A DNA stretch of 64,000 nucleotides from an uncultured Bacteroidales bacterium. GTDB taxonomy: Bacteria; Bacteroidota; Bacteroidia; Bacteroidales; Bacteroidaceae. The notes under the pieces were generated by a model, which did no database searches, had not been told where the DNA came from, and saw nothing but the letters and a program-made list of their open reading frames with translations. Of the stretch, positions 1 to 9,239 are shown piece by piece. Numbering within the stretch: position 1 is the stretch's first letter; the number at the start of each line of letters is the position of its first letter. The stretch lies in contig CACYQI010000002.1 of NCBI GenBank assembly GCA_902776455.1, positions 124,001 through 188,000 of the forward strand. The letters run 5' to 3'. The position numbers and the translations under genes are program-made.

Positions 1-693
1 AGCGAAAAGGACTGTAGCGGCAACCCTCCTTACCGCATCATCGGCGTCGTTCGCGACTTCAACCCAGGTCGGCAGTCGGAGCCAATACAGCCGATGCTGC
101 TTATGTTTGAGGGCTGGAGGAAGGGATATGACATCTTCAACGCTCATGGGATGCAGGGAAGAAACTACCTATTCGACGTGGCTGAGGGTCACGAGGACGA
201 CATCATCCATGAGCTGAAAGCGCTGGAGAAGGAACTCTATGGCACCACCGACCTGAAGTATCACTGGAAAGAAGACCAGCGCAAAGCGCTCTACAAAGAG
301 GACCAGCAGACAGCTCGCATCTTCTTCACCTTCTCGCTTTTGGCGATTGCCGTGACGTGCCTCGGCGTTCTTGGCCTGATGATGTTCGACGTGCGCCGCC
401 GCTACCGCGAGATTGCCCTCCGCAAGGTCAATGGCGCCACGTTCCTCGACATCGCCCTGCTGCTCTCGCGCCGCTACCTCATCGTCTTCGGCATTGCTGC
501 CGTCGCCTCCCTGCCCGTCAGCCTGCTTGCCATCCATCGCCTCATGGCAAGCTATACCATCCGCACCTCGTTCGCCTGGTGGATTCCCCTCCTGAGCATC
601 GCCATCGTGCTGCTGCTCTGCGCCCTCACGCTCTGGCAGCAAGTGTGGAAGGCAACAAGAATAAAACCATATGAAGTGTTGAAAGAACAATAG
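1..693 (+). CDS. ABC transporter permease, FtsX/MacB family (5' truncated)
   Basis: The reading frame is open from base 1, so the gene begins outside the window; 230 C-terminal residues are visible. They hold three hydrophobic segments and the family motif EIALRKVNGA between the first and second, which is the FtsX-type permease core, and the frame ends KPYEVLKEQ as MacB-like permeases do. It would sit in the inner membrane and couple ATP hydrolysis by the next gene to export or to periplasmic force transmission. An ATPase, an outer-membrane factor and a membrane-fusion protein follow on the same strand, so a MacAB-TolC-like tripartite pump is the natural reading. The substrate cannot be told from sequence. 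Confidence 0.9.
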   Translation, partial: SEKDCSGNPPYRIIGVVRDFNPGRQSEPIQPMLLMFEGWRKGYDIFNAHGMQGRNYLFDVAEGHEDDIIHELKALEKELYGTTDLKYHWKEDQRKALYKEDQQTARIFFTFSLLAIAVTCLGVLGLMMFDVRRRYREIALRKVNGATFLDIALLLSRRYLIVFGIAAVASLPVSLLAIHRLMASYTIRTSFAWWIPLLSIAIVLLLCALTLWQQVWKATRIKPYEVLKEQ

Positions 694-709
694 GAAACCG
701 GACCCTCTC

Positions 710-747
710 GGCCTCTCCCCTAACCCCTCTCCCGTGGGAGAAGGGAA
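710..747. repeat. CCCCTTTAGGGG-type palindromic element
   Basis: A degenerate copy of the CT-rich/GA-rich element seen at more than a dozen places here; its core is CCCCTCTCCCGTGGGAGAAGG. It lies between permease and ATPase, followed by short repeats of the form AAATGGTAAAT up to the ATPase start. Confidence 0.6.
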
Positions 748-788
748 ATAAATGATAGATAGAAAATGATTAAATGGTAAATAATTAA

Positions 789-1478
789 ATGGTAAATGAA
801 AATATGATTAGAACAATGAACCTCCAGCGTGCTTTTACGACAGAAGAGGTGCGCACTATCGCCTTGAACGGCGTGAACCTTGAGATTAACGAAGGCGAGT
901 TCGTCGCCATCATGGGCCCCAGCGGCTGCGGAAAGTCCACATTGCTGAACATTCTCGGCCTGCTTGATGCCCCGACGGGCGGACAGTATCTGCTTGGCGG
1001 ACAGGACGTGACGCCGCTCAGCGAACCCGAGCGCGACCGACTGCGCAAGGGACTCATCGGCTTCGTCTTCCAGAGTTTCAACCTCATCGACGACCTCAGC
1101 GTAGAGGAGAACATCGAACTGCCGCTGCTCTACATGCGGATGCCGAAGGCCGAGCGACGTAAGCGAGTGGAGGAAGCTATGCGGCGCATGGACATCAGCC
1201 ACCGCGCCAAGCACTTCCCTCGGCAGCTCTCAGGCGGTCAGCAGCAACGTGTCGCCATCGCCCGAGCCGTCGTCTCGCGTCCAAAACTCATCCTTGCCGA
1301 CGAGCCGACGGGCAACCTCGACTCGAAGAACGGACGCGAGGTGATGGAGCTGCTGAGCCAGCTGCACGACGAGGGAGCCACCATCGTCATGGTGACGCAC
1401 TCGCAGCGCGATGCAAGCTACGCCCAGCGCATCGTCAACCTCAGCGACGGACAAATCGTCACGGAAGTGGAAATGTAA
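789..1478 (+). CDS. ABC transporter ATP-binding protein, MacB/LolD type
   Basis: A 229-residue ATPase that energises the permease encoded just upstream. It has Walker [10 protein letters not shown] near residue 43, the signature LSGGQQQR near 145, Walker [13 protein letters not shown] directly after, and a switch histidine in MVTHSQ. Length and motifs match the LolD/MacB/FtsE class of stand-alone nucleotide-binding proteins. The start at 789 gives five residues before a second in-frame ATG at 804; either could be used. The adjacent permease, TolC-like and HlyD-like genes show it belongs to an efflux or secretion complex rather than to nutrient import. Confidence 0.95.
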   Translation: MVNENMIRTMNLQRAFTTEEVRTIALNGVNLEINEGEFVAIMGPSGCGKSTLLNILGLLDAPTGGQYLLGGQDVTPLSEPERDRLRKGLIGFVFQSFNLIDDLSVEENIELPLLYMRMPKAERRKRVEEAMRRMDISHRAKHFPRQLSGGQQQRVAIARAVVSRPKLILADEPTGNLDSKNGREVMELLSQLHDEGATIVMVTHSQRDASYAQRIVNLSDGQIVTEVEM

Positions 1479-1484
1479 TATCTT

Positions 1485-1554
1485 ATTGACCATTGACCAT
1501 TGACCATTGACCATTGACCATTAACCATTGACCATTGACCATTGAGAATTGACC
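1485..1554. repeat. Heptamer array (ATTGACC)n
   Basis: About ten near-perfect 7-nt units fill the gap between the ATPase stop and the TolC-family start. One unit differs (ATTAACC) and the last drifts to AGAATTGACC. The same heptamer occurs inside the aminopeptidase gene and in a signal peptide region further along. Confidence 0.9.
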
Positions 1555-1556
1555 AA

Positions 1557-2972
1557 ATGAGAAGGCCTTCGGCATTTCTTCTTTTCTTCATTTCTACATT
1601 CCTGTTCGCTCAGGAGTCGTTGCTGCTGACGCTCAGCGAGACTGTGGAGATGGCGCAGCAGCAGTCGAACGATGCCTTGGCGGCAAAGCACTCGCTGGAG
1701 GCGGCGGAATGGAACTACCGCTACTATCAGGCGAACTACTTGCCGTCGGTATCGCTCTCGTCATCGCCTTCGCTGAACCGACAGGTGAGCAGCATCACGC
1801 AGCCCGATGGTACCAATGTTTTTGTGCGGCAGAACCAACTAAGTACCGACCTGTCGCTCAGCATCAGACAGAATGTGGCGTTGACGGGTGGCACGCTGTT
1901 CGTGAACAGCAACATCTACCGTCAGGATGAGTTCGAGCAGCATACGCATGGCTATAGCACCGTACCGTTTTCCATCGGCTATCAACAGAGCATTTTTGGG
2001 CACAACAGCCTAAAGTGGGCAAAACGCACGGAACCATTGCGGGTACGCATTGCCAGGAAGCAGTATCAAGAGACCATGGAACTGGTGGCAGCACGGGCAA
2101 GCAGCTATTTCTTCATGCTGGCATCGGCTCAGACCAACCTCGACATTGCCCGACAGAACTATGCCGTGAGCGATACGTTGCACCAGTATGCCCTACGTCG
2201 CTACGAACGAGGCAGCATCACAGAAAACGAGATGTTGCAGCTGGAGGTGAGCCGTCTGACGGAAGAGACAAACCAGCTGAATGCAGAGGCAGAGGTGGAG
2301 GAGTCGATGCTGACACTCAAATCCTACTTGGGCATAAAGGACGCTGTTTCGCTGAGGGTTGTGCCCGACACGCTGATTCATGATGTCGTTATCGACGCGA
2401 GCGAAGCGTTGGCGCTTGCCCTCGAGAACAATCCAGACCCCGACCAACTGCGCCTCAACGTTTTGGAGAGCCAAAGTTCGCTGGCATCTGCAAAGGCGAA
2501 TCGCGGTTTGAAAGCCGACCTCTATGTGCAGTTCGGTCTCTCGCAGACGGGAACGACGCTCGGCGAAGCTTTTTCCAAACCGCTCAATCAGCAATACGGC
2601 AGTCTGACGCTATCGTTGCCCCTCTTGGATTGGGGACGCGGCAAAGGGCAGGTGCGCGTGGCAAAGTCGCGACTGGAACTGACGAAAACACAAAGCGAAC
2701 AGGCGATGGAGGACTTCCGACTGAACGTGCTGAAGATGGTGCGCCAATACAACTTGCAAGGCTATCGAGTCCGCATCGCCTATCGGACTCGCGAGACGGC
2801 TTTGCGTCGCTACGAAGTGGCACGGTGGCTGTATGTGCAGGGTCGCTCGTCGCTGCTGGAACTGAACACAAGCATCAACGAGAAGGATAATGCCCAACGG
2901 GCCTTCATCGGCGCATTGCAGACGTATTGGAGCCTGTACTATGGATTGAGGAGCTTAACTCTAAAAGAATGA
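1557..2972 (+). CDS. Outer-membrane efflux protein, TolC family
   Basis: A 471-residue protein that would form the outer-membrane channel of the tripartite pump. I chose the ATG at 1557 because it yields a clean signal peptide (MRRPSAFLLFFISTFLFAQ); a TTG 15 nt upstream lies inside the heptamer array. The body is helical and Gln/Ala/Leu-rich with two similar halves, as in the OEP family, for example LSETVEMAQQQSNDALAAK at the start of repeat one and ALALENNPDPDQLRL at the start of repeat two. The stop is one base from the next start, which implies translational coupling with the membrane-fusion gene. Confidence 0.93.
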   Translation: MRRPSAFLLFFISTFLFAQESLLLTLSETVEMAQQQSNDALAAKHSLEAAEWNYRYYQANYLPSVSLSSSPSLNRQVSSITQPDGTNVFVRQNQLSTDLSLSIRQNVALTGGTLFVNSNIYRQDEFEQHTHGYSTVPFSIGYQQSIFGHNSLKWAKRTEPLRVRIARKQYQETMELVAARASSYFFMLASAQTNLDIARQNYAVSDTLHQYALRRYERGSITENEMLQLEVSRLTEETNQLNAEAEVEESMLTLKSYLGIKDAVSLRVVPDTLIHDVVIDASEALALALENNPDPDQLRLNVLESQSSLASAKANRGLKADLYVQFGLSQTGTTLGEAFSKPLNQQYGSLTLSLPLLDWGRGKGQVRVAKSRLELTKTQSEQAMEDFRLNVLKMVRQYNLQGYRVRIAYRTRETALRRYEVARWLYVQGRSSLLELNTSINEKDNAQRAFIGALQTYWSLYYGLRSLTLKE

Positions 2973-2973
2973 T

Positions 2974-4212
2974 ATGGATATAAAGTTACCAAAGAAGCCG
3001 TGGTACGTAAGGTACCGCATGTATCTCATGGGCGGAGCTGTGCTTATCGCCCTGATTGTCTATGCCTTGGTGCTGCAACTTGGACCGCGAACGCTGAAGG
3101 TGGAAATCGATGATGCACAAATAGCGATGGCCAAGGAGGGCGAGTTTCTGGAATACATTGATGTGAACGGCGTTGTGTGCCCTGCCACAAGCATGCGAGT
3201 GAACGCGAAGGAAGGCGGTACGGTGGAGCAAATCTGCTGCCACAACGGCGATGTCCTGAAACGAGGCGACACAATTCTGGTTCTTTCCAACTCGAAGGTG
3301 CTTGAGGAGATAGCGGCAGAACGGCAGAGCTACGAGCTGCAACAGATGCAGCATCGTCAGCAACTCATTGAGATGCAGCAGAAGAGCATCACCCTCCGCA
3401 GCCAAGCCCTACAGGCAGACTTCGAACTGAAGAAGATGGAACAGGACTATGAGTTGGCCAAGGAGGAGGCGCAGATGGGAGTGAGAAGTCAGGCGCAGCT
3501 GAAGGTGGCAAAAGACGAATATGAATACAACCGCCGCCGAACGCTGCTGAACATTGAGAGCTTGCATCAGGATTCCGTACTGAACGTGATTAACCGTCAG
3601 CTCATCCAGCAACAGATGGCGATGGAGGCACAGAAGCTTGGGAACAGCAACCGCCGTCGCGAAGCACTCGTCATACTGGCTCCTACCGACGGACAGATTA
3701 GCAACCTCAACGCCGTCATTGGCGGACAGGTGTCTGCTGGCGAACAGGTGGGCGAAATCGGTGTGCTGACAGATTATAAGGTGACGGCGCGCCTGAACGA
3801 ATACTACATCGACCGCATACAAAGCGGTCTTCCTGCCACAGCCATGCTGAAAGGCCGTAAGCTTTCCTTTGAGGTCAGCCGCATCACGCCTCAGGTACAG
3901 GAACATAGCTTTGCTGTGGAACTGAGAGGGGAGTGTGCGAATCTCCGCTTGGGGCAAAGTCTTCACCTGCAAATCGAGCTTGGCGCACCTGAGCAGCGAC
4001 TCATCATTCCTCGTGGGAACTTTTACGCGCAGACGAGCGGCCAATGGATTATGAAAGTCGATGAGGCAGGCCACCAAGCTCGTCGCGTCCCCATCAAACT
4101 GGGGCGTCAGAACGCCGAACACTATGAGGTCGTAGAGGGACTTCATGCAGGCGACCACGTCCTTGTCAGTGGCTATGAGTCTTTCGGCGACGCTGAGGTC
4201 GTGACATGGTGA
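2974..4212 (+). CDS. Membrane-fusion (HlyD/MacA-like) periplasmic adaptor
   Basis: A 412-residue adaptor linking inner-membrane permease and TolC-like channel. It has one transmembrane segment at residues about 16-36, then a biotinyl-lipoyl-like half (EGGTVEQICCHNGDVLKRGD), a long Gln/Glu-rich coiled coil (about 110-215), a second lipoyl half (LAPTDGQISNLNAVIGGQVSAG, near 235) and a beta-barrel domain. This order is that of the HlyD/RND-adaptor superfamily. It closes the operon; its stop is followed by repeat elements and then a convergent gene. Confidence 0.92.
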   Translation: MDIKLPKKPWYVRYRMYLMGGAVLIALIVYALVLQLGPRTLKVEIDDAQIAMAKEGEFLEYIDVNGVVCPATSMRVNAKEGGTVEQICCHNGDVLKRGDTILVLSNSKVLEEIAAERQSYELQQMQHRQQLIEMQQKSITLRSQALQADFELKKMEQDYELAKEEAQMGVRSQAQLKVAKDEYEYNRRRTLLNIESLHQDSVLNVINRQLIQQQMAMEAQKLGNSNRRREALVILAPTDGQISNLNAVIGGQVSAGEQVGEIGVLTDYKVTARLNEYYIDRIQSGLPATAMLKGRKLSFEVSRITPQVQEHSFAVELRGECANLRLGQSLHLQIELGAPEQRLIIPRGNFYAQTSGQWIMKVDEAGHQARRVPIKLGRQNAEHYEVVEGLHAGDHVLVSGYESFGDAEVVTW

Positions 4213-4373
4213 TGACGGGGAGGGGATGGGGGTAGGCTTCTCTTTTAGGAGGAGGCTGGGGGTGGAGTTTTACGCTCTATGGAGCATCGGCCTACGCAAC
4301 GTGGAGCGTAGGCCGATGCAACGTGGAGCGTAAGCCGATGCTCCACGTTGTGTAAGATGGTACGCTGGTGGGG
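4213..4373. repeat. Convergent intergenic repeat block with CACAACGTGGAGC-type element
   Basis: The gap between two converging genes begins with a degenerate CCCCTTTAGGGG-type element (about 4213-4262). It continues with about 87 bp (4270-4356) of roughly 22-nt units such as GGAGCATCGGCCTACGCAACGT. Direct and inverted copies alternate, so the RNA could fold into a strong hairpin and may act as a bidirectional terminator. Related copies are at 21.8, 31.3 and 60.4 kb. Confidence 0.75.
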
Positions 4374-6038
4374 TCAGGCGTTTTCGGTGTTGGACTTCTT
4401 TCCGCGGCGGCCTCGGCCTCCTCGGCGGGAGCGCGATTTCTTAGCCTCGGGAACCGCTGTCTCTTCGGTGGCAGACACGCCTTCGCCCTCCTTTGAAGGC
4501 AGGGAGTCTCTCTCGGACGGATTGTCTTTCAGGTCCGAATCGGTTGCGGGATGTTCTTCGGCTAAAGCCTTAGGCGGTACTGCTGCCTTCTTCTCCTGTT
4601 TGCGATTGCCATTGGCCGGGTTTTGCTTCTGCTGTTCTTCGCTTCGCTCAGGCGCAGGCGGAGCGTCCCTACGGTCGGGCGCTGGCGTCGCTTTGCTCTC
4701 CTGCTCCCTGCCCCTTGCCTCATGCTCCTTGCCCCTTGCTCCTTGCTCCTTGCCCCTTGCCCCTTGCTCCTTGCGCGAGCCGGGACGGAATCCTTCGAGC
4801 CAGAGCTGCAAGGGCGTGTCGAGCACCACTGGTTCGCGTTGCTGTGCGTCCTGCATCCAGGTGCGACCGGCTGCTGTGCTGAGGTAGTAGTACTGTCGCA
4901 TGTAGGTGTCGAGGAGCTTGAGGTCGTCCATGGTGAGCACCATAGGCCGTTGCGGTTCATAGACGGTGCGCCATGTGCGGTCGTCGATGTCGTTGACGCG
5001 CTGCAGGTCGTCGCACATGCCGAGGGAACGGATGCCTACGGAGGTGTCGTTGGTGAGCAGGAGCACCTTCTTGCCAATGGCGAAGAGTTCTACGGTGCGT
5101 CGGATGATGGCAGGGTCGGCAAAGGATGCGTGGTGGCACTCGCTGCCGATGCCTTCGATGCGCAGTCGGTTCTCTTTCTGCTGTGCGAGCATGAGGCGTT
5201 TGGCCAGTCGGGCGGCCACGTTGCGGCAGAGAGCTTCGTCGTTCCAGTCGGCATCCTTGTAGTTGACGGGTTCCTGTGCGGTGGCGAAGCGGTCTATCTC
5301 TTCGTAGGTCTCGCTCATCACCATGAAGCGTCCGCCTATGCGTTTCATCATCTTGCTGAGGCTCTCCAGCTGCCGCTCGAACTGCAGGCGTGCGTTGACG
5401 CGCGGGTCGCTGTGGCTGGAGCTGTGGCCTACGAGGAGTTCGAGCCAGATGTTGGTGTCGGAGAGGACGATGTCGTAGTCGAGGACGGCGAGGAGAATGT
5501 GTTCGAGCTGTTCGCAGCGTCGCTGTGCATCCTCCCAAGTGAGCATCTGTATCTGCTGGTCGCTCAGGAAGGGAATCTTTCCTCCCTGGCTCATGAGGTC
5601 GCAGAAGTCGCGCACTTTGATGGACTGCATGGGGGGGATGGTGATGGGCTTCTGAGGCTTCTGAGGCTCTTGGGGCTTCTGAGGCTCTTGGGGCTTCTGA
5701 GGCTCGTGTGGCTCTTGAGGCTTCTGAGGCTCTTGGGGCTTCTGGGAAGCTTGAGGCGCTGGTGCTTCGGGCGCCTTTGCCGGTTCTTCGGCTAAAGCCT
5801 CAGGCGCAGGCGGTACTTCGGCGGTCTTCTTTTTCCTTGTCGTGCGCTTCTTTGCCGGCTTTTCGGCGGGTGTCTCTTCCTGAGCCTCTGCGGGCTGTGG
5901 TGTTTCGGCCAAAGCTTCAGGCACAGTTGGCTCTTCGGCAGGCTTCGTCTCTGCTTTCTTGCGAGTACGTGCCGGGCGTTTGGCCTTTAATGTTTCCTCT
6001 GTTGAAATGGTTTCTGTCTTGCTTTCTTTTTTCTTCAT
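4374..6038 (-). CDS. PIN-like domain protein with basic, proline-rich and repeat-derived tails
   Basis: A 554-residue protein. Residues 1-85 are Lys/Arg/Glu/Ala-rich. Residues about 95-130 are a run of QKP/QEP triplets coded by a 9-nt tandem repeat. Residues about 140-400 form a folded core with the acidic pattern of PIN nucleases: LSDTNIWLELL, MSETYEEIDRF, then LLLTNDTS. The C-terminus holds about 26 residues of KEQGARG repeats coded by a 7-nt array (4701-4774) and ends in an RGGRGRRGKK tail suited to binding RNA. I infer a cytoplasmic RNase or RNA-binding protein. There is no antitoxin-like partner beside it, so a VapC-type role is unlikely. The fold call rests on motif spacing only. Confidence 0.6.
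   Translation of the reverse strand: MKKKESKTETISTEETLKAKRPARTRKKAETKPAEEPTVPEALAETPQPAEAQEETPAEKPAKKRTTRKKKTAEVPPAPEALAEEPAKAPEAPAPQASQKPQEPQKPQEPHEPQKPQEPQKPQEPQKPQKPITIPPMQSIKVRDFCDLMSQGGKIPFLSDQQIQMLTWEDAQRRCEQLEHILLAVLDYDIVLSDTNIWLELLVGHSSSHSDPRVNARLQFERQLESLSKMMKRIGGRFMVMSETYEEIDRFATAQEPVNYKDADWNDEALCRNVAARLAKRLMLAQQKENRLRIEGIGSECHHASFADPAIIRRTVELFAIGKKVLLLTNDTSVGIRSLGMCDDLQRVNDIDDRTWRTVYEPQRPMVLTMDDLKLLDTYMRQYYYLSTAAGRTWMQDAQQREPVVLDTPLQLWLEGFRPGSRKEQGARGKEQGARGKEHEARGREQESKATPAPDRRDAPPAPERSEEQQKQNPANGNRKQEKKAAVPPKALAEEHPATDSDLKDNPSERDSLPSKEGEGVSATEETAVPEAKKSRSRRGGRGRRGKKSNTENA
4701..4774. repeat. CCTTGCC/CCTTGCT heptamer array in the PIN-like gene
   Basis: About ten 7-nt units; 21 nt (three units) code the seven-residue KEQGARG repeat. 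Confidence 0.9.
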
Positions 6039-6077
6039 TGTTTTGTTTGTCGTTAATGGGTGTGAATGGGCACGTCC

Positions 6078-8084
6078 TTACCTTACCAGTACCTTGTAGG
6101 TCTGCCCATTGATGCTAATGATGTGTACGCCCTTCTTGAGCTGCGGCCCTTCTTCTCCGCTGATGCCTTGTGCTTCAAGTGAGCCTTTGATGGAGAACAC
6201 GCTGTAGGGCGTGCCTCCGGGTACACCTTCGATGAACACGCTACGGCCCCAGACGTGTATCTCCGGCTGCGGCTTCTTGACGACATTCCCCGCGATGCCG
6301 TCAGCGTAGGCTTGGGCGTTGTAGCGGAGCTTGTTGTCCATCCAGGCGATGCGTCGGGCGATGTAGTCCCTGACGTTCTGCACCTCTGCCTCGTAGTTGC
6401 CCCAGAGCCTCGGGTTCTGGTGTACCTTCTTGTTCATGATGGGCCAGCGGATGAAGTTGAGGCGTTGCGACTCCATCAGCTCGCTCGCCATGCTGTCAAC
6501 GTATGCCTGCAGTTCCTCTGTGTCGATGCTGCCCCAGTATCTCGCGCTTGCCCACATTTCCCGAAGCTCGGCGGCTGAGGTGATGTCGGTGATGATGATG
6601 CGGTCAACGATGGACTTGAAATCGCCGGCCGACGAGCCTTTGGTGCGGTAGATGTAGTCCGTCTGACTACAGATGGGGTAGGTGCGATTGTCGTTCTCGA
6701 AGGCGAGGTCGAAGTCCCAGACAGGCTCCACGTAGAACTGCGTCTCGTAGCGGTCCTTGTACATGTAGGTACTCCAGTAGGTGTCGGTGTTGCCCGACAG
6801 CTCTCCCACGAGGAAGTGCCTGTGGAAGCTCGGGAGGTTGAGGTACTGGCGATAGCCTCTCTCGGGGTCCTTCCACGTGCCTCGGAAGATGGCGCTCTCG
6901 AAGGCGTTGTAGTGTTGGCGGATGTAGTTGTACTGTACGGTGAGGATGTCCTCATCGTCGGGATACTTGATGGTGACGGGCGTGGAGCGTGTCGAGGTGA
7001 AGTGTTTCGGTTCCTTCGATGCGTAGGCGTCAATCTCGATGAGGTAGCCGCCGGTCAGCAGGTCGCCTTCCGTGCAGGTGCTGTCCATCTCGTAGATGTC
7101 CACGCGGTGCTTGCGTATGTCGATGGCATCGCAGAGTTGGTAGCAACCCTTGTACTCGCCGTTCATGATGACATCTACAGGCTGGCAGTAGGGCGTGAAG
7201 CCAATGCCCATGCGTCGGCTAATCTCGAAGGCCAGGCAGTTGCGCAGCAGGGTCTTGTCGCCGTAGTTGTTGATGAGCGTCCACTTCTTGGCTTTGGCAG
7301 GAGCGTCGAGCGGACGTTGCTTCTCGTTGAACTTGATGCGGTAGGGCTTCTTGGGGTGCGTCATCGAGTTGTTGCCTCGCAGCCGCGACGTGCCGTCCTG
7401 TTCGAGGATGGTTCTGCCGCCGTCGGAGATGATGCTGATGCGGGAGTCCAGCTCGTTGACTTTATCGAATGGGTCGTAGCCCGAGAGGGTGTGTATGACT
7501 ACTGTCGGCAGGTTCGTCACCTGGTAGAAGCGTAGGTCGCTGCCCGTAGCATAGTACCCCCAGAACTCCAGTTCAGCTATGGTGCTTCGTGTGTCCTCTA
7601 TGCCTTTGTAGCGTACATAGCGGAAGGTGCGCGACACGCTTACGTCGGCATACGTCATCTCGTATTGCGGTGCTTCCTCCTTAATCAGGAAGAGAGGCAG
7701 GGCGTCGGAGAAGTCGGGATTGTTAGCCCCTTCGAAGAGGCCAAGCATGGTGCATGACGCTCCGTTGTTGCGTGGACTTGCGGCAAAGCCGACTCTCGTG
7801 ATGACATACGACTTGCCGAGGTCAAGCCCAACCCATCCGCCAGAGGAGGAAGAGGCAGCGAAGTAGGTGTCGAAGTCGCCGTCGAAGGCACAATCGCGGA
7901 TGTTGACGGAAGAGGAACTGTAGCCCGTGCTGAAGTTGTAGCCTTTAGGGGAACCTATGATGGTGCCTGTCAGCTTGCGGCCAACGGAGAAGGCTGGCAA
8001 GCTGACAAGTAGGAAGAGGAACAACAGCCCCCCTCCATACCTTCCCCCGAGAAGGGAGGCTTTAGGAACTTTGCTTTCAGTCAT
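6078..8084 (-). CDS. Secreted discoidin (F5/8C) + CotH-family protein
   Basis: A 668-residue secreted protein. After the signal peptide come an F5/8 type C-like domain (about 40-170; FDGDFDTYFAAS, WVGLDLGKSYVITRVG) and a CotH-like kinase fold (about 200-560). The latter has SRLRGNNSMTHPKKPYRIKF, KAKKWTLINNY, LTGGYLIEID and the metal-binding PVWDFDLAFEND. CotH homologues in spore formers are protein kinases; in Bacteroidetes secreted versions the substrate is unknown. The first ~20 residues, including part of the signal peptide (PKASLLGGRYGGGL), are coded by a copy of the CCCCTTTAGGGG-type element at 8027-8065. The C-terminus (INGQTYKVLVR) resembles short tails on the other secreted proteins here. 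Confidence 0.85.
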   Translation of the reverse strand: MTESKVPKASLLGGRYGGGLLFLFLLVSLPAFSVGRKLTGTIIGSPKGYNFSTGYSSSSVNIRDCAFDGDFDTYFAASSSSGGWVGLDLGKSYVITRVGFAASPRNNGASCTMLGLFEGANNPDFSDALPLFLIKEEAPQYEMTYADVSVSRTFRYVRYKGIEDTRSTIAELEFWGYYATGSDLRFYQVTNLPTVVIHTLSGYDPFDKVNELDSRISIISDGGRTILEQDGTSRLRGNNSMTHPKKPYRIKFNEKQRPLDAPAKAKKWTLINNYGDKTLLRNCLAFEISRRMGIGFTPYCQPVDVIMNGEYKGCYQLCDAIDIRKHRVDIYEMDSTCTEGDLLTGGYLIEIDAYASKEPKHFTSTRSTPVTIKYPDDEDILTVQYNYIRQHYNAFESAIFRGTWKDPERGYRQYLNLPSFHRHFLVGELSGNTDTYWSTYMYKDRYETQFYVEPVWDFDLAFENDNRTYPICSQTDYIYRTKGSSAGDFKSIVDRIIITDITSAAELREMWASARYWGSIDTEELQAYVDSMASELMESQRLNFIRWPIMNKKVHQNPRLWGNYEAEVQNVRDYIARRIAWMDNKLRYNAQAYADGIAGNVVKKPQPEIHVWGRSVFIEGVPGGTPYSVFSIKGSLEAQGISGEEGPQLKKGVHIISINGQTYKVLVR
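8027..8065. repeat. Palindromic element inside the CotH signal-peptide region
   Basis: CCCCCCTCCATACCTTCCCC followed by GAGAAGGGAGGCTTT; codes residues about 7-20 of the discoidin/CotH protein. Confidence 0.8.
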
Positions 8085-8090
8085 TTAGTA

Positions 8091-9218
8091 TTACCTCTTT
8101 TCCTCTTCTTGCAGAGGGGTTAAGGGCGAGGTTGTTGTCGGCCCATCGACCGTGAGGATGCCGTTCTCGTCGATGTTGAGCTTGTCGATAAGCACGACGC
8201 GCTCATCGGGGTTGTCCTTCATGCGGCCATGATAGACGCAGTAGCGGTTGCCGTCGGGCATGGTCAGCACCATGTTGTGGCCTGTGCCCATCACGCTGCC
8301 GCCGCGGCTCACGTTCTCCTGCAACACGGGGTTATTGTCGGCTTTGGTGAAGGGACCGAGCGGGTTGTCGGCCGTAGCATAACCTACGGCATAGTACTGT
8401 CCGCCATAGTGGTTCGCGCTATACATTATATAATATGTATTGCCTTCGCGGAACAGGTAGCTGCCTTCCGTCCAGCGGCGGTTCACTTCGCCGTGTGTGG
8501 CGCTGCGGCTTTCCCATTCGCTCTGACGGTCGGCAAGCTTGGTGGGCGGGCAGAGCAAGAGCACAGGCTCGCCAATGACGCCGCTGAAGTCGGGCTTCAG
8601 CTCCACGCCGTACACCCAGCTCTCCTCTATCTCCTGGAAGCTGCCGGCCTCGCGCAAGCTGTCGGCTATCTCGCTCTCCACGGCGTGCTTGTAGCAGCAA
8701 CGGCTGAAGTAGAGGTAGCACTTGCCGTTCTCGTCGTCGAAGAAGACGTTGGCATCGATGATGGGATACTCGGGGTTGAAGATGGGACGGTTGTAGAGGT
8801 CGGTGAAGGGGCCGGCAGGCGAGTCGCTGACGGCCACGCCTATCTTGAAGTTCTCGCCCTCGTTTGTCGGGTTCTCACGATAGTTGGAACTGAAGAAGAG
8901 GTAGTACTTGCCGTTGCGCTCATACACCTCTGGTGCCCAGAAGCAGTCGAGGTTCCATTGCTCGGGGCTACCGCCTTTATACACCTGTCCGCAGGAGTCC
9001 CACTGGACGAGGTCGTCGCTCACGAAAGCTTCGAAGCCGTCGGCGAGCGACGTGCCGTACATGTAGTAGCGTCCGTCGCTGGCATGCAGCAGGAAGGGGT
9101 CGCCCAGCTTCAGCGGAATAGGATTTGTCACGGTGCTTGTCTTCGTCTCAGCCTCCTTCTGCGTATTGCAAGCCACGAGGCACAGGCACAGCAGTGCCAT
9201 TAAGAGTTTAGAGTTCAT
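8091..9218 (-). CDS. GH43-family glycoside hydrolase, lipoprotein
   Basis: A 375-residue five-bladed beta-propeller enzyme of the GH43 type (arabinofuranosidase/xylosidase group). The N-terminus ends in a lipobox (LCLVACN), so it is probably an outer-membrane or periplasmic lipoprotein. Expected acidic residues are visible: LGDPFLL (general base), PIIDANVFFDD (pKa modulator) and EGSYLFREGNTYY (general acid). The stop lies 6 nt from the start of the CotH gene downstream, so the two are probably co-transcribed. The last residues (SPLTPLQEEEKR) are coded by a palindromic-repeat copy at about 8095-8131, suggesting that the original C-terminus was replaced. Substrate is not predictable. Confidence 0.88.
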   Translation of the reverse strand: MNSKLLMALLCLCLVACNTQKEAETKTSTVTNPIPLKLGDPFLLHASDGRYYMYGTSLADGFEAFVSDDLVQWDSCGQVYKGGSPEQWNLDCFWAPEVYERNGKYYLFFSSNYRENPTNEGENFKIGVAVSDSPAGPFTDLYNRPIFNPEYPIIDANVFFDDENGKCYLYFSRCCYKHAVESEIADSLREAGSFQEIEESWVYGVELKPDFSGVIGEPVLLLCPPTKLADRQSEWESRSATHGEVNRRWTEGSYLFREGNTYYIMYSANHYGGQYYAVGYATADNPLGPFTKADNNPVLQENVSRGGSVMGTGHNMVLTMPDGNRYCVYHGRMKDNPDERVVLIDKLNIDENGILTVDGPTTTSPLTPLQEEEKR

Positions 9219-9239
9219 AGTTTAGAGTTTAGAGTTATC

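Noticed and set aside
4374-6038. VapC-type toxin
   Set aside because: Much too long and no antitoxin gene beside it; only the PIN-like core is shared.
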